Shown here: positions 27,150-35,921 of the stretch, piece by piece | How positions within the stretch are numbered: position 1 is the first letter of the stretch | Layout: the number at the start of each line of letters is the position of its first letter | Origin: an uncultured Collinsella sp. | GTDB lineage: Bacteria; Actinomycetota; Coriobacteriia; Coriobacteriales; Coriobacteriaceae | Reading direction: 5' to 3' | Assembly: GCA_900544205.1 (NCBI GenBank) | Contig: UQUG01000005.1 | Location: 5,670-69,669 of the forward strand | DNA length: 64,000 nucleotides | The notes under the pieces: generated by a model | Databases searched by the model: none | What the model saw: the letters and a program-made list of their open reading frames with translations, nothing else | Told to the model about the DNA's origin: nothing | Made by a program: the position numbers and the translations under genes

Positions 27150-28469
27150 CTATTCCTCCTCGAGCGTGACCTTGCCGCCCAGTAGGCGGTAGTGGTCGAA
27201 GAAATCGGGATAGGACTTGTTGACGGCCTCGGCGCCGTGGATCACGACCTCGCCGGTGGCGCGGCTCGCGGCGATGGCGGCCATCATGGCGATGCGGTGG
27301 TCGTTGTGCGAATCGACCTCGCCGCCAGTAAAGGCGTCGACACCCTTGATGATGAGGTCGTCACCGGCAATGCGTACCTGTGCGCCCAGTGCGGTGAGCT
27401 CGCGGGTGGTAGTGGCCAGACGGTCGGATTCCTTGATGCGCAGGCGGGCGCAATCGCGGATGAACGTGCGGCCTTGCGCCAGCGATGCCACGGCCGAGAT
27501 AACGGGCACCAGGTCGGGGATGTCGTGGGCACTCATCTCAAAGCCGGCGAGCTTGTCGGACTGCACGGTGGCGGCGTTGGTGGAGCGCACGATGCGGGCG
27601 CCAAAGCGCGAAAGCGCGGCAAGCACGTTGCGGTCGCCCTGGGCCGAGCTCAGGGACACACCCTCGACGGTGATGGGATCGGAGCCGATGGCGCCGGCGC
27701 ACAGCCAAAAGGCGGCGTTGGACCAGTCACCCTCGACGGCCACGTTACCGGGCGTGCGGTACGAGCCGCTGCTTACGCGGAAGTTCGTGACCTCGGGCTG
27801 GCCGTCTTTGGACGGAATACGTTCGACGTTGACCTCGACGCCAAAGGCCTTCATGGCCTGGATCGTCAGGTTGATGTAGGGGCGGCTCTCGATGAGGCCC
27901 GTTACCTGCACGCAGGAGGGCTGGGCGAGCAACGGGGCTGCCAGCAGCAGGCCGGAGATATACTGCGAGCTCACATTGCCCGGCAGCACAAAGGTGCCCG
28001 GGCGCATGCGTCCGCTCGTCTTGAGCGGAAAACCGCCCAGACCCTGTAGGTCGCAGCCGGCGGCGATGATCTCGTCCGAGAGCGGCGAGAGCGGGCGGGC
28101 GCCCAGACGGCCCTGTCCCACAAAGGTTGCCTCAGCCCCCAGCGCGCAGGCGACGGGCAGCATAAAGCGCAGCGTGGAGCCGCTTTCGCCGCAGTCAAGC
28201 GTGCCGCCGGCAAGGGCCTTGAGCAGGCCAAACTCAACACTCTTCATGGTAGGGTGGACCTGGAAGCCGTCCTCGACGGTCTCGATGCGGGCGCCGAGTG
28301 CCGTAAGGCAACGCACCGTGGCCTCGATGTCGGCGCAGGTGGTGTTGCAGGTGACGTGTGTCTCGCCGTTGGCAAGCGCAGCGCAGATGATCAGGCGATG
28401 TGCCATCGACTTGGACGCGATGGCGGGAACGGTGCCCTTGAGCGGGGACGGGGTGATGCGGGCTAGCAT
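27150..28469 (-). CDS. aroA: 5-enolpyruvylshikimate-3-phosphate synthase
   Basis: This 439-residue enzyme transfers enolpyruvyl from PEP to shikimate 3-phosphate. SKSMAHRLIICAAL near residue 18 holds the PEP-binding Lys, and DCGESGSTLRFMLP near 93 and RIKESDRL near 345 are the other signature segments. The GNVSSQYISGLLLA segment near 165 binds shikimate phosphate. Its length matches the family. The start ATG overlaps the last seven bases of aroB upstream, so the two are coupled. I see no insertion or truncation. Glyphosate class cannot be assigned with certainty from reading alone. Confidence 0.96.
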   Translation of the reverse strand: MLARITPSPLKGTVPAIASKSMAHRLIICAALANGETHVTCNTTCADIEATVRCLTALGARIETVEDGFQVHPTMKSVEFGLLKALAGGTLDCGESGSTLRFMLPVACALGAEATFVGQGRLGARPLSPLSDEIIAAGCDLQGLGGFPLKTSGRMRPGTFVLPGNVSSQYISGLLLAAPLLAQPSCVQVTGLIESRPYINLTIQAMKAFGVEVNVERIPSKDGQPEVTNFRVSSGSYRTPGNVAVEGDWSNAAFWLCAGAIGSDPITVEGVSLSSAQGDRNVLAALSRFGARIVRSTNAATVQSDKLAGFEMSAHDIPDLVPVISAVASLAQGRTFIRDCARLRIKESDRLATTTRELTALGAQVRIAGDDLIIKGVDAFTGGEVDSHNDHRIAMMAAIAASRATGEVVIHGAEAVNKSYPDFFDHYRLLGGKVTLEEE

Positions 28470-29569
28470 GCGGATGCGTCTCCCTTCTGGCCGAGGCCCT
28501 CGGCAATGAGTTCGTGGAAAGTGGAAAGCGGCGTGCGGTCGATGCTGCAGCGGCCAATGTCGTGCGGAATCACCAGGTCGATGGTGTCGCCCGCGCGCTT
28601 CTTGTCGTGGAGTGCCTCGGCAAAGACGGCATCGGCATCCAAGTCGCAGCGGGTCTTGAGGCCGTGACGGGCGCAGAGCTCTTCAATGCGCCCGGGCAGT
28701 GCAGCGTCGCATACCCCGTGCAGGGCCGCGGCGCGCGTGATGATGCCCATACCGATCGACACGCAGTTGCCGTGGCCGAGCTCAAAGTGCTCGCAGGCCT
28801 CGACGGCATGTCCGGCGCTGTGTCCAAAGTTGAGCAGCTTGCGCTGGTTGGTCTCGCGCTCGTCGGCAACGACCACGGCGCGCTTGATGTCGATATTGCG
28901 GGCGATGATGAGCGCTACGCGGGCCACATCGCGGTTGAGCAGCTCCAGCGTGAGCGGGGTCTTCTCCAGCTCGGCGAAAAGCTCGGGATCGGCAATCACG
29001 GCGTGCTTGACGACCTCGCCGCAGCCGTCGGCGAACTGCTCGGGCGTGAGGGTGGCCAGGCACCCCACGTCGGCGATAACCACGCTCGGCTGCCAAAAGG
29101 CGCCGGCCAAGTTCTTGCCGGCAGCCAGGTCGATGGCGGTCTTGCCGCCCACCGACGAATCCACCATGGCGAGCAGGCTCGTCGGGATCTGCACAAACTT
29201 GCAGCCGCGCATGTAGGTGGCGGCCGCAAAGCCCGCCACGTCGCCCACGACGCCGCCGCCGAGCGCCACGATCACGTCGGAGCGCGAAAGCTCGTGCTCG
29301 GCCACAAACTCCAAAATGGCAACATAGGTTTCGGCGCGCTTATGGGCCTCGCCGGCCACGAAGGTGCAGATGCTCACCTCGTAGCCTGACGCCTCCAGGC
29401 TCTGCTTAACGGGCATCTGGTAGAGCGGGCCCACGTTGGTGTCCGTCACGATGACGGCCTTAGTGCCGCCGGCAGTGGCGCGCACGAGCGGTCCCGCCTG
29501 CTCCAGCAAAAACGTGCCAACATGCACCTGGTAGGGGCGTGCAGTGTCGATATCGATGGTAATCGCCAT
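28463..29569 (-). CDS. aroB: 3-dehydroquinate synthase
   Basis: This 368-residue protein has the NAD-binding GGGVVGDVAGFAAATYMRG near 104, the DSSVGGKTAID substrate loop near 137, and zinc ligands in the expected places (Glu in GCGEVVKHAVI, His in LNFGHSAGHAVE and in GHGNCVSIGM). It cyclises DAHP to 3-dehydroquinate, the second step of the pathway. It lies between tyrA (36 bases upstream) and aroA (overlap of seven bases). Length and motifs are entirely normal. Confidence 0.96.
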   Translation of the reverse strand: MAITIDIDTARPYQVHVGTFLLEQAGPLVRATAGGTKAVIVTDTNVGPLYQMPVKQSLEASGYEVSICTFVAGEAHKRAETYVAILEFVAEHELSRSDVIVALGGGVVGDVAGFAAATYMRGCKFVQIPTSLLAMVDSSVGGKTAIDLAAGKNLAGAFWQPSVVIADVGCLATLTPEQFADGCGEVVKHAVIADPELFAELEKTPLTLELLNRDVARVALIIARNIDIKRAVVVADERETNQRKLLNFGHSAGHAVEACEHFELGHGNCVSIGMGIITRAAALHGVCDAALPGRIEELCARHGLKTRCDLDADAVFAEALHDKKRAGDTIDLVIPHDIGRCSIDRTPLSTFHELIAEGLGQKGDASAC

Positions 29570-29605
29570 AAGCTTCGGTCCTTTCGACCTGGCGTGATAG
29601 GTGGT

Positions 29606-30520
29606 CTAGTGGGAGGTCTCGTCGTCGAGCGCGCGCTTAATGCGGTCGCCCTCGGCAAGGAGATTCTCCAGATAGCGCTGGTCGCGGTCCTTGAGCGCAC
29701 AGCTGTAGGCGCCAAGCGACTCGATTAGATGGTCGATCTCGAAGGCGAGCGCGTCGGCGTCGTCGATCATGAGCTCGGACCACATTTGCGGGTTGAGGTG
29801 CGCCACGCGGGTGAGATCGCGGTAGCTACCGGCCGAAAAGCCGTGGTGGACCTGGGCGGTGGGGCTCTTGACGTAGGCGTTGGACACCACGTGCGCAAGC
29901 TGGCTCGTGAAGGCGATGACGCGGTCGTGCTCGGCGGCGCTGGTCACGCTGAACTTGCCAAAGCCCAAGGGGCGCACCATCTCGCGCACCTGGCCCAAAA
30001 GCTCCAGTTTGAGTGCATCGTCCACCGCGGGCGGCACGAGCACGAGCGGCGCGCCCTGGAACAGGTCGGCGCGGGAGTGCGCATAGCCCGAGTACTGCGT
30101 GCCCGCCATGGGGTGCGCGCCCACAAAGTAAAAGCCGTGCTCGCGGGCAAGCTCAAAGGCGCGCTCGCACACGATGCCCTTGACGCCCACCGTGTCGATC
30201 ACCACGGGGCCCATAATGGCCTCGGTGTCGGTGGCGTCGGCGAGTGCCTGGGCATGCGCCTCGAGCCACTCGATGCAGGCCTCGGGGTAGCAAGCCAGGA
30301 CGATGATGTCGCATTCGCCGAGTGTCTTGTCGTTGAGCTCTCCGGCGACAGTGCCCATGCTGGCGGCCGTCATGACGTCGTCATCAGGATCCCAGGCCAG
30401 CACACGGACGCCCGCCTGCGCATAGCCGCGGGCAAAGCTGCCTCCGATAAGGCCCAGGCCCACAATGCCGGCGCACTTGGGGCCGCCCTGGTTAACGCGT
30501 GCGTTCCTCACCGTTCCCAT
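29606..30520 (-). CDS. tyrA: Prephenate dehydrogenase
   Basis: This 304-residue dehydrogenase has a Rossmann start (GIVGLGLIGGSFARG near residue 18), an acidic residue after the second strand, GAHPMAGT near 136 with the catalytic His, and the helical C-terminal dimerisation region containing a SAAEHDRVIAFTSQLAHV segment near 195. It oxidatively decarboxylates prephenate to 4-hydroxyphenylpyruvate for tyrosine synthesis. There is no ACT domain, so end-product control would have to come from the enzyme core or from the operon leader. Three bases separate it from the DAHP synthase gene. Arogenate dehydrogenase activity is a possible alternative. Confidence 0.92.
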   Translation of the reverse strand: MGTVRNARVNQGGPKCAGIVGLGLIGGSFARGYAQAGVRVLAWDPDDDVMTAASMGTVAGELNDKTLGECDIIVLACYPEACIEWLEAHAQALADATDTEAIMGPVVIDTVGVKGIVCERAFELAREHGFYFVGAHPMAGTQYSGYAHSRADLFQGAPLVLVPPAVDDALKLELLGQVREMVRPLGFGKFSVTSAAEHDRVIAFTSQLAHVVSNAYVKSPTAQVHHGFSAGSYRDLTRVAHLNPQMWSELMIDDADALAFEIDHLIESLGAYSCALKDRDQRYLENLLAEGDRIKRALDDETSH

Positions 30521-30523
30521 GTG

Positions 30524-31546
30524 CTACTCCATGGTCTCTTGGCAGACAACCTCGCGAATGGCGCGGATGCGGCGCATGGTGTCGTCGAACTGATCGGGGG
30601 TGAGGGCCTGGGCGCCGTCGGACCAGGCGCGGCTCGGCTCGTCGTGGACCTCGATCTCCAGGCCGTTGGCACCGCAGGCGGTCGCGGCGAGCGCCATGGG
30701 CTCAACGTAGCGGGTGTAGCCGGTGGCATGGCTGGGGTCGGCGACGACGGGCAGGTGCGACAGGTGGTGCAGCACCGGCACGGCGTTGAGGTCAAAAGTG
30801 TTGCGGGTGCGGGTCTCGAAAGTGCGAATGCCGCGCTCGCACAGGATGACGTTGTCGTTGCCCTCGCTCATGATGTATTCGGCAGCCATGAGCAGCTCGT
30901 CGATCGTGCCGGACATGCCGCGCTTGAGCAGGATCGGGGTCTTGGTCTTACCGACTTCCTTGAGCAGGGGGAAGTTCTGGGCGTTGCGGGCGCCGATCTG
31001 CATGACGTCGATCTTCTTGTCGAGGAAGACCTGCACGTCGCGCGGGTCCATGATCTCGGTGACGATGGGCATGTCGAGCTCGGCCGATGCCTCGCACAGC
31101 AGGTCGAGACCGGCGGGACCCATGCCCTGGTAGGCGTAGGGGGAGGTGCGGGGCTTGTAGGCGCCACCGCGCAGCATCGTGGCGCCGGCTGACTTCACGC
31201 GGCGGGCGATGCGGATGAGGTTCTCGCCTTCGACGGAGCACGGGCCGGCGATGACCTGGAACTGGTCGCCGCCGATCTTGACGCCGTGACCGCAGTCGAT
31301 GACGGAGTCCTCGGGGTGGAACTTGCGGTTGGCGCGCTTGAACGGCTCGGAGACGCGCTGCACGCGCTCGACGACATCCATGGACTCGAGCAGGAACGGG
31401 TCGATCTTGGTCGTATCGCCCACCAAGCCGATAATCGTCTCATTCTCGCCGCGCGAGACATCGGTCTTCAGGCCCTTTTTCTCAATCCAGCTGACGATAT
31501 GGCCGACGGCCTCGTCGCTGGCGCTCTGCTTTAAAATTGCAATCAT
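30524..31546 (-). CDS. aroF: 3-deoxy-7-phosphoheptulonate (DAHP) synthase, type I beta with N-terminal ferredoxin-like domain
   Basis: This is the first gene of the aromatic operon. Residues 1-70 form the small ferredoxin-like regulatory domain of Thermotoga/Bacillus-type enzymes. The barrel follows, with AGPCSVEGE near 99, RGGAYKPRTSPYAYQG near 125, QIGARNAQNF near 184, LKRGM near 206, and VVADPSHATG near 267. It condenses PEP and erythrose 4-phosphate. In enzymes with this extra domain, tyrosine binding closes the active site, so feedback by Tyr is expected. A terminator-like hairpin 34 bases upstream suggests a second layer of control. The 340-residue length is typical. Confidence 0.95.
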   Translation of the reverse strand: MIAILKQSASDEAVGHIVSWIEKKGLKTDVSRGENETIIGLVGDTTKIDPFLLESMDVVERVQRVSEPFKRANRKFHPEDSVIDCGHGVKIGGDQFQVIAGPCSVEGENLIRIARRVKSAGATMLRGGAYKPRTSPYAYQGMGPAGLDLLCEASAELDMPIVTEIMDPRDVQVFLDKKIDVMQIGARNAQNFPLLKEVGKTKTPILLKRGMSGTIDELLMAAEYIMSEGNDNVILCERGIRTFETRTRNTFDLNAVPVLHHLSHLPVVADPSHATGYTRYVEPMALAATACGANGLEIEVHDEPSRAWSDGAQALTPDQFDDTMRRIRAIREVVCQETME

Positions 31547-31579
31547 GGTGTGCCTCTCACCTCGATGGATAACTTTTGC

Positions 31580-31604
31580 AAAAAACGGCCCGCAATGCGA
31601 GCCG
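31580..31604 (-). promoter_or_regulatory. Terminator-like hairpin in the aroF leader (putative attenuator)
   Basis: On the minus strand CGGCTCGC and GCGGGCCG (31604-31586) form a tight stem with a three-base loop and one weak pair, directly followed by six Ts (31585-31580). The start of aroF is only 34 bases further on. The 3' arm, GGGCCGTT, can instead pair with AACGGCCC at 31668-31661, an eight-base perfect match, which would prevent the terminator. No leader peptide rich in aromatic codons stands out. Confidence 0.55.
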
Positions 31605-31710
31605 TGTATATATGGTGCATGAGAGTTTATACTATCTGACTCGCTTTTGCCTTCTAAAGTGGGCCGTTGCGCCGCGTCTTCCTCGGAATTGCAAAGCTTT
31701 TTCTTTTATT

Positions 31711-31740
31711 TTGATAGCCCGTGGTGCACTTGGGTATAAT
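31711..31740 (+). promoter_or_regulatory. Promoter of tRNA-Arg(CCG)
   Basis: TTGATA at 31711-31716 and a perfect TATAAT at 31735-31740 are 18 bases apart. The tRNA begins 11 bases after the -10 box, so the transcript should have almost no leader. Confidence 0.85.
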
Positions 31741-31751
31741 GCCAAACGTTG

Positions 31752-31828
31752 GCCCTATTAGCTCAGGGGATTAGAGCGTCTGCCTCCGGAGCAGAAGGCC
31801 GTTGGTTCGAATCCAACATGGGGCACCA
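31752..31828 (+). tRNA. tRNA-Arg (anticodon CCG)
   Basis: This is a complete 77-base cloverleaf. Acceptor GCCCTAT pairs with ATGGGGC (one G-T pair), the D stem is GCTC/GAGC, the anticodon stem TCTGC/GCAGA encloses loop CTCCGGA, the T arm is GTTGG/CCAAC with TTCGAAT, and CCA is encoded. It reads CGG codons. A strong promoter precedes it and a terminator follows. Confidence 0.95.
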
Positions 31829-31839
31829 TCGAACGTAAG

Positions 31840-31875
31840 ACCGTCCGAACCTCGCATGGTCCGGGCGGTTTTTCT
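31840..31875 (+). terminator. Terminator after tRNA-Arg(CCG)
   Basis: ACCGTCCGAACC pairs with GGTCCGGGCGGT in a stem with a few mismatches and a short loop, followed by a T run to 31873. It ends about 18 bases before the P-type ATPase start. Confidence 0.85.
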
Positions 31876-31892
31876 TATACCGACGCGACGTG

Positions 31893-34628
31893 ATGGGACG
31901 TGGTATGGCAGCAACGGATATCGAGCGCGGACTCTCGACCGCCGAGGTTGAGGAGCGCATCGCCGCCGGTAAGATCAACCGCAACATGGAGCTCAAGACC
32001 AAGTCGGTCAAAGAGTTCATCATCGAGAACCTCTGCACGTTGTTCAATTTGATCAACGTGATCTTGGCGTTCCTGGTCATTTTGACCGGTTCGTTTAAGA
32101 ACCTGACGTTCCTGTTTGTGGTGTTCCTCAATACCGCTATTGGCGTCATTCAATCCATGCGGTCCAAGAAGATGGTCGATAAGCTCACGCTGCTGACCTC
32201 TAAGAAGGCCATCGCGGTGCGCGACGGTGCCGAGGTGGAGCTCGACTTGGACCAGATCGTGCTCGACGACATCATCCGCCTGGGGCGCGGCGACCAGATT
32301 CCCGCTGATGCCGTAGTGGTTTCAGGCGAGGCTCTCGTGAACGAGAGCTTGCTGACGGGCGAGAGCGACCTTATCAAGAAACAGCCCGGTTCCGAGCTCA
32401 TGAGCGGCAGCTTTATCGACTCGGGCCTGCTGCGCGCCCGCGTGATCCATGTCGGCGCCGACAACTACGTGGCTAAGATCAATAACGAGGCCAAATACGT
32501 CAAAAAGGTCAATTCCGAGATCATGAACGCGCTTAACGCCATCGTGCGCTTTGCGAGCATCATCATGATCCCGCTCGGTTTGGCGTTGTTTGCCTCAAGT
32601 GTGAGCGAGCTGTGGGATGCCGCGGGAACCCCGGGCGATAGCGCGCTTTCGTGGTGCTTCTCCGAGCTGTTGGCTGGTCATGTGCCTTCGTCGGCGCTGC
32701 TGTCCACGGTGGGCGCCCTGCTGGGCATGATCCCGCAAGGCCTGGTGCTGCTGACCTCGTCGGTGCTCGCCATCGCCACGGTGCGCTTGGCCCGCCGCAA
32801 GGTGCTGGCGCAGCAGCTCTACTGCATCGAGACGCTCGCGCGCGTCGACGTGCTGTGCCTGGACAAGACGGGTACCATTACCTCGGGTCGTATGGAGGTC
32901 GAGGGCACCTACCCGCTGCCTGTTGAGGGTGTTGGCTTTGGCGTGGACTCGGACGAGGCGGCTGTTCCCGTCGATACCACAGTGCTCGATTTTGCGCTGG
33001 CTAACGTGGCGCGTGCGACTTCGGCCGATGCCAACGAGACCTGCCAGGCGCTGCTCAACTATTATGCTGATCGCCCGGTCGAGGTGTCTGAGCCGCTGTC
33101 GGTCATTCCGTTCTCGTCCTCCAAAAAGTGGAGCGGCGCGTCGTTTGCGCAGGGCTCCTATGTGATGGGTGCGGCGCAGTTTGTGCTCTCTGATCGTGTG
33201 TTTTCGCAGGTCGAGAACCGTGTCGCCGAGCTTGCCGATACCTGCCGCGTGCTCGTGGTGGCGCGCGTGGACGGCTTTACGCCCGATGGCGATATGGTGG
33301 GCGAGGCCGAGCCCGTGGGCTTTGTGACCATCCGCGACGAGATTCGTACCTCGGCGGCCGAGACCATCGGCTACTTTAACGAGCAGGGCGTGACCCTCAA
33401 CGTGATCAGTGGCGACGACCCGCGTACGGTGTCGTCGATCGCGCGCGTGGTGGGCGTGCCGGGGGCGGACGCTTATGTGGACGCCACGACGCTCGATACA
33501 CCGGCCAAGCTTGATGCCGCGGTGGACCGCTACCATGTCTTTGGTCGTGTGACCCCGCAGCAGAAGCGCGAGCTCGTGCAGGCGCTCAAGCGCCGCGAGC
33601 ACACCGTGGCCATGACGGGCGACGGCGTCAACGACGTGCTGGCGCTCAAGGAGGCCGACTGCTCCGTGGCCATGGCGGCCGGCTCCGATGCCGCGCGTAA
33701 CGTGGCCGAGATCGTACTCGTCGACAACGACTTTGCCTCGATGCCCGCCGTGGTGGCCGAGGGCCGTCGCTCCATCAACAACCTGCAGCGCTCGGCGTCG
33801 CTGTTCCTGACCAAGACGCTGTTCTCGATGGGCCTGGCGGCGCTGTGCATCGCGCTGCCGCCGTACCCCTTCGAGCCCATCCAGATGACGCTCATTAACT
33901 TCTTCTGCATCGGCGCGCCGGGCTTTGTGTTGGGCCTGGAGCCCAACAATGCTCGTGTGAAGGGTGCGTTTTTGAGCAACGTACTCAAGCGTGCACTGCC
34001 GGCGTCGATTGCGGTCATTTTGGCTGCGGCGCTCGACATCTTTGTGGCGCGCGTGTTTGGCTTTAGCCAGCTCACGCTGTCTACGATGTGCCTGCTTACG
34101 TCGTGCGCGGCGAGCGTCAGCCTAATCTGGCGCATCTCGCAGCCTCTCACGCCCTTACGTGTGGTGCTCTTTGTGTTTGTAGTCGCCGGCATCCTGGCGG
34201 GCGTTATCGGATTCCCGGAGCTGCTGTCTATTGCCAACCTGTCGATGGGCCAGATGGTTATCTTGGCTGTTATCGTGGTCTTTACCTGCTCGGTGTTCTT
34301 TAAGCTCGCCACGATGATGGATTCGCTCAAGCCGCGTCGTCGTCATGCCGCAACTGGTTTTGGCCGCGGTGTGCGCGTCCGCCTGGGTCGCGGTGGCGGC
34401 AAGGTGAGCTCGACGGGCTCGACGGCCGAACGTTTTGCCAAGCGCGTCGCCGCCGACATGGCGCAGCGCCGCGAAGATCGCACCGCTCGCGAGGCCGAGG
34501 CCCGCGCACTCGAGGGCGTGGCCCAGGCCCAGCCCAAGAAAAAGAAGAGTACCGGAGCCAAGCGCTCTCGCGTGACCAAGTCCGCCCAAGGCATCAAAGT
34601 CTCGATGCCAAGCAAAAAGAAGAAGTAA
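31893..34628 (+). CDS. P-type cation ATPase, CtpE-like, with a basic C-terminal extension
   Basis: This protein of about 911 residues has every P-type ATPase landmark: LTGES in the actuator domain near 155, the phosphorylated Asp in DKTGT near 324, KWSG in the nucleotide domain, and MTGDGVNDVLALK near 578, followed by six C-terminal helices. The arrangement resembles CtpE, a calcium-linked ATPase of mycobacteria. Helix 4 reads MIPQGL, with Gln where ion-pumping relatives usually have PEGL. The last 95 residues are a very basic, low-complexity tail (KPRRRH, KKKKS, SKKKK). The start is uncertain among GTG 31890, ATG 31893 and ATG 31905. No ribosome site is visible, and a possible -10 at 31875 would make the mRNA almost leaderless. 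The ion is unknown. Confidence 0.85.
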   Translation: MGRGMAATDIERGLSTAEVEERIAAGKINRNMELKTKSVKEFIIENLCTLFNLINVILAFLVILTGSFKNLTFLFVVFLNTAIGVIQSMRSKKMVDKLTLLTSKKAIAVRDGAEVELDLDQIVLDDIIRLGRGDQIPADAVVVSGEALVNESLLTGESDLIKKQPGSELMSGSFIDSGLLRARVIHVGADNYVAKINNEAKYVKKVNSEIMNALNAIVRFASIIMIPLGLALFASSVSELWDAAGTPGDSALSWCFSELLAGHVPSSALLSTVGALLGMIPQGLVLLTSSVLAIATVRLARRKVLAQQLYCIETLARVDVLCLDKTGTITSGRMEVEGTYPLPVEGVGFGVDSDEAAVPVDTTVLDFALANVARATSADANETCQALLNYYADRPVEVSEPLSVIPFSSSKKWSGASFAQGSYVMGAAQFVLSDRVFSQVENRVAELADTCRVLVVARVDGFTPDGDMVGEAEPVGFVTIRDEIRTSAAETIGYFNEQGVTLNVISGDDPRTVSSIARVVGVPGADAYVDATTLDTPAKLDAAVDRYHVFGRVTPQQKRELVQALKRREHTVAMTGDGVNDVLALKEADCSVAMAAGSDAARNVAEIVLVDNDFASMPAVVAEGRRSINNLQRSASLFLTKTLFSMGLAALCIALPPYPFEPIQMTLINFFCIGAPGFVLGLEPNNARVKGAFLSNVLKRALPASIAVILAAALDIFVARVFGFSQLTLSTMCLLTSCAASVSLIWRISQPLTPLRVVLFVFVVAGILAGVIGFPELLSIANLSMGQMVILAVIVVFTCSVFFKLATMMDSLKPRRRHAATGFGRGVRVRLGRGGGKVSSTGSTAERFAKRVAADMAQRREDRTAREAEARALEGVAQAQPKKKKSTGAKRSRVTKSAQGIKVSMPSKKKK

Positions 34629-34731
34629 CTACGCGCCCTGCCGATGTTGAATTGGTGCCTTGCTCCTGTGGGGCCGTGGCGATGTTATGCTCTAACCTCG
34701 ATTGTTTGAATTGCTTCGAAAAGAGGATGCC

Positions 34732-35874
34732 GTGATCTGCCCGCATTGCCTTAAGACTATCGAGGACGGCGCCTCGTTCTGCCCCTACTGCAACGCATAT
34801 GTGGGTCCGGGCGATGGCCCCGAGCACACCGAGTTCGTGTTCTGCGAGGGCTGCGGTGCCCGTCTTTCTCCGCATGATCGTACGTGTCCCAAATGCGGAC
34901 GCCCCGCTCCGGGTATCCTCTCCGAGGACGCGGCCGCATCCGACCTGGCAGCGGGCCGCACGGCGGGCTTTCCGCGCCTAACGCAAGAGCAGATCGATAC
35001 CGAGGTGCCTCATGCGCCCGCCTCGGCTGCCGCGGTTCTTTCGGATGCCGCCGACCCCAATGAGACTTGCGTGCTGCCGGCTTTCGATAAGGATTTCGGT
35101 ATCCCCAAGGTCGACATTCCCACGCCCGTTTCCCTGCACGACGATGCTCAAAAACCCAAGCGCAAGGTGCACCCCGACGAGGACGCTTATCACAAGCACA
35201 AGCGTCATATCCCCAAGCCGCTCATTATCATCGCGGTCCTTGCCGTCGTTTGCGGCGGTGCCTATTGGTTCGTGACGACCGATCCCATGGGTGTCATGCC
35301 TGGCTTCTACGACCAGTTTGGCCAAGCTGCACAAACCACCTTCCCCACGCGCCAAAAGGGCGAGGCGACTGAGGACGATACCAAGCAAGACGATTCTGCC
35401 GAGGTGGTCCAGGAAGAAACTGTGCTCACCGATGATCAGCTCTATACCAGGCTCGACGGTCTGTATCAGACCATCGTGTCCTACGGTGACGAGGACCAGA
35501 TCGGCGAGGTCATCGATTCCTTTAACAACGGCTATCTCCGAACGCCGCTGTCCACCCGTCAGGAGCTGTCGCAGAGTGCTTACGCCCTGCGCGACCAGAT
35601 TAAAAAGACGCAAGATGAGCTCAGCAACCTTAAGTACCAGGACGATACGGTCTATGCGGACGACATTGCCCACTTAAAGCAGCTTGCCGAGTGGATGTAT
35701 GAGCGCGTCGACGTGATCTGCCAGAGTTGGGACATCTCGCTGGCCATTCCCGATGGCGAGTCGATGAGTTCTCACCAAAGCGAGATCCTGGCGCCCATCG
35801 CTCAGGGTGGCAACAGCGCGCTTAATCAGTACGACGCCAACGTGGGCTCCTGGAAGCCGCAGCAGCGTTCCTAA
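34732..35874 (+). CDS. Zinc-ribbon, single-pass membrane protein of unknown function
   Basis: GTG 34732, six bases after AAGAGG, starts VICPHC. This gives about 380 residues. Two zinc ribbons occupy the first 60 residues (ICPHC/FCPYC and FCEGC/TCPKC). A long Pro/Asp-rich cytoplasmic linker leads to a basic HKHKRH patch and one membrane helix at about 165-183. An extracytoplasmic part of about 190 residues is acidic at first, then helical (residues 240-340). The layout, with zinc ribbon inside and a folded part outside, recalls anti-sigma-like or envelope-sensing proteins, but I recognise no family. It lies between the ATPase and a cyclophilin gene with separate promoters likely. Confidence 0.65.
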   Translation: MICPHCLKTIEDGASFCPYCNAYVGPGDGPEHTEFVFCEGCGARLSPHDRTCPKCGRPAPGILSEDAAASDLAAGRTAGFPRLTQEQIDTEVPHAPASAAAVLSDAADPNETCVLPAFDKDFGIPKVDIPTPVSLHDDAQKPKRKVHPDEDAYHKHKRHIPKPLIIIAVLAVVCGGAYWFVTTDPMGVMPGFYDQFGQAAQTTFPTRQKGEATEDDTKQDDSAEVVQEETVLTDDQLYTRLDGLYQTIVSYGDEDQIGEVIDSFNNGYLRTPLSTRQELSQSAYALRDQIKKTQDELSNLKYQDDTVYADDIAHLKQLAEWMYERVDVICQSWDISLAIPDGESMSSHQSEILAPIAQGGNSALNQYDANVGSWKPQQRS

Positions 35875-35921
35875 AATTAGTTCGCCATAGTCGCCATAGT
35901 CGGCATAACCTACGTGCGCAA

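Noticed and set aside
35882..35906. Short tandem repeat of CGCCATAGT
   Set aside because: It has only two to three copies of nine bases and no spacing pattern of a CRISPR or binding array.
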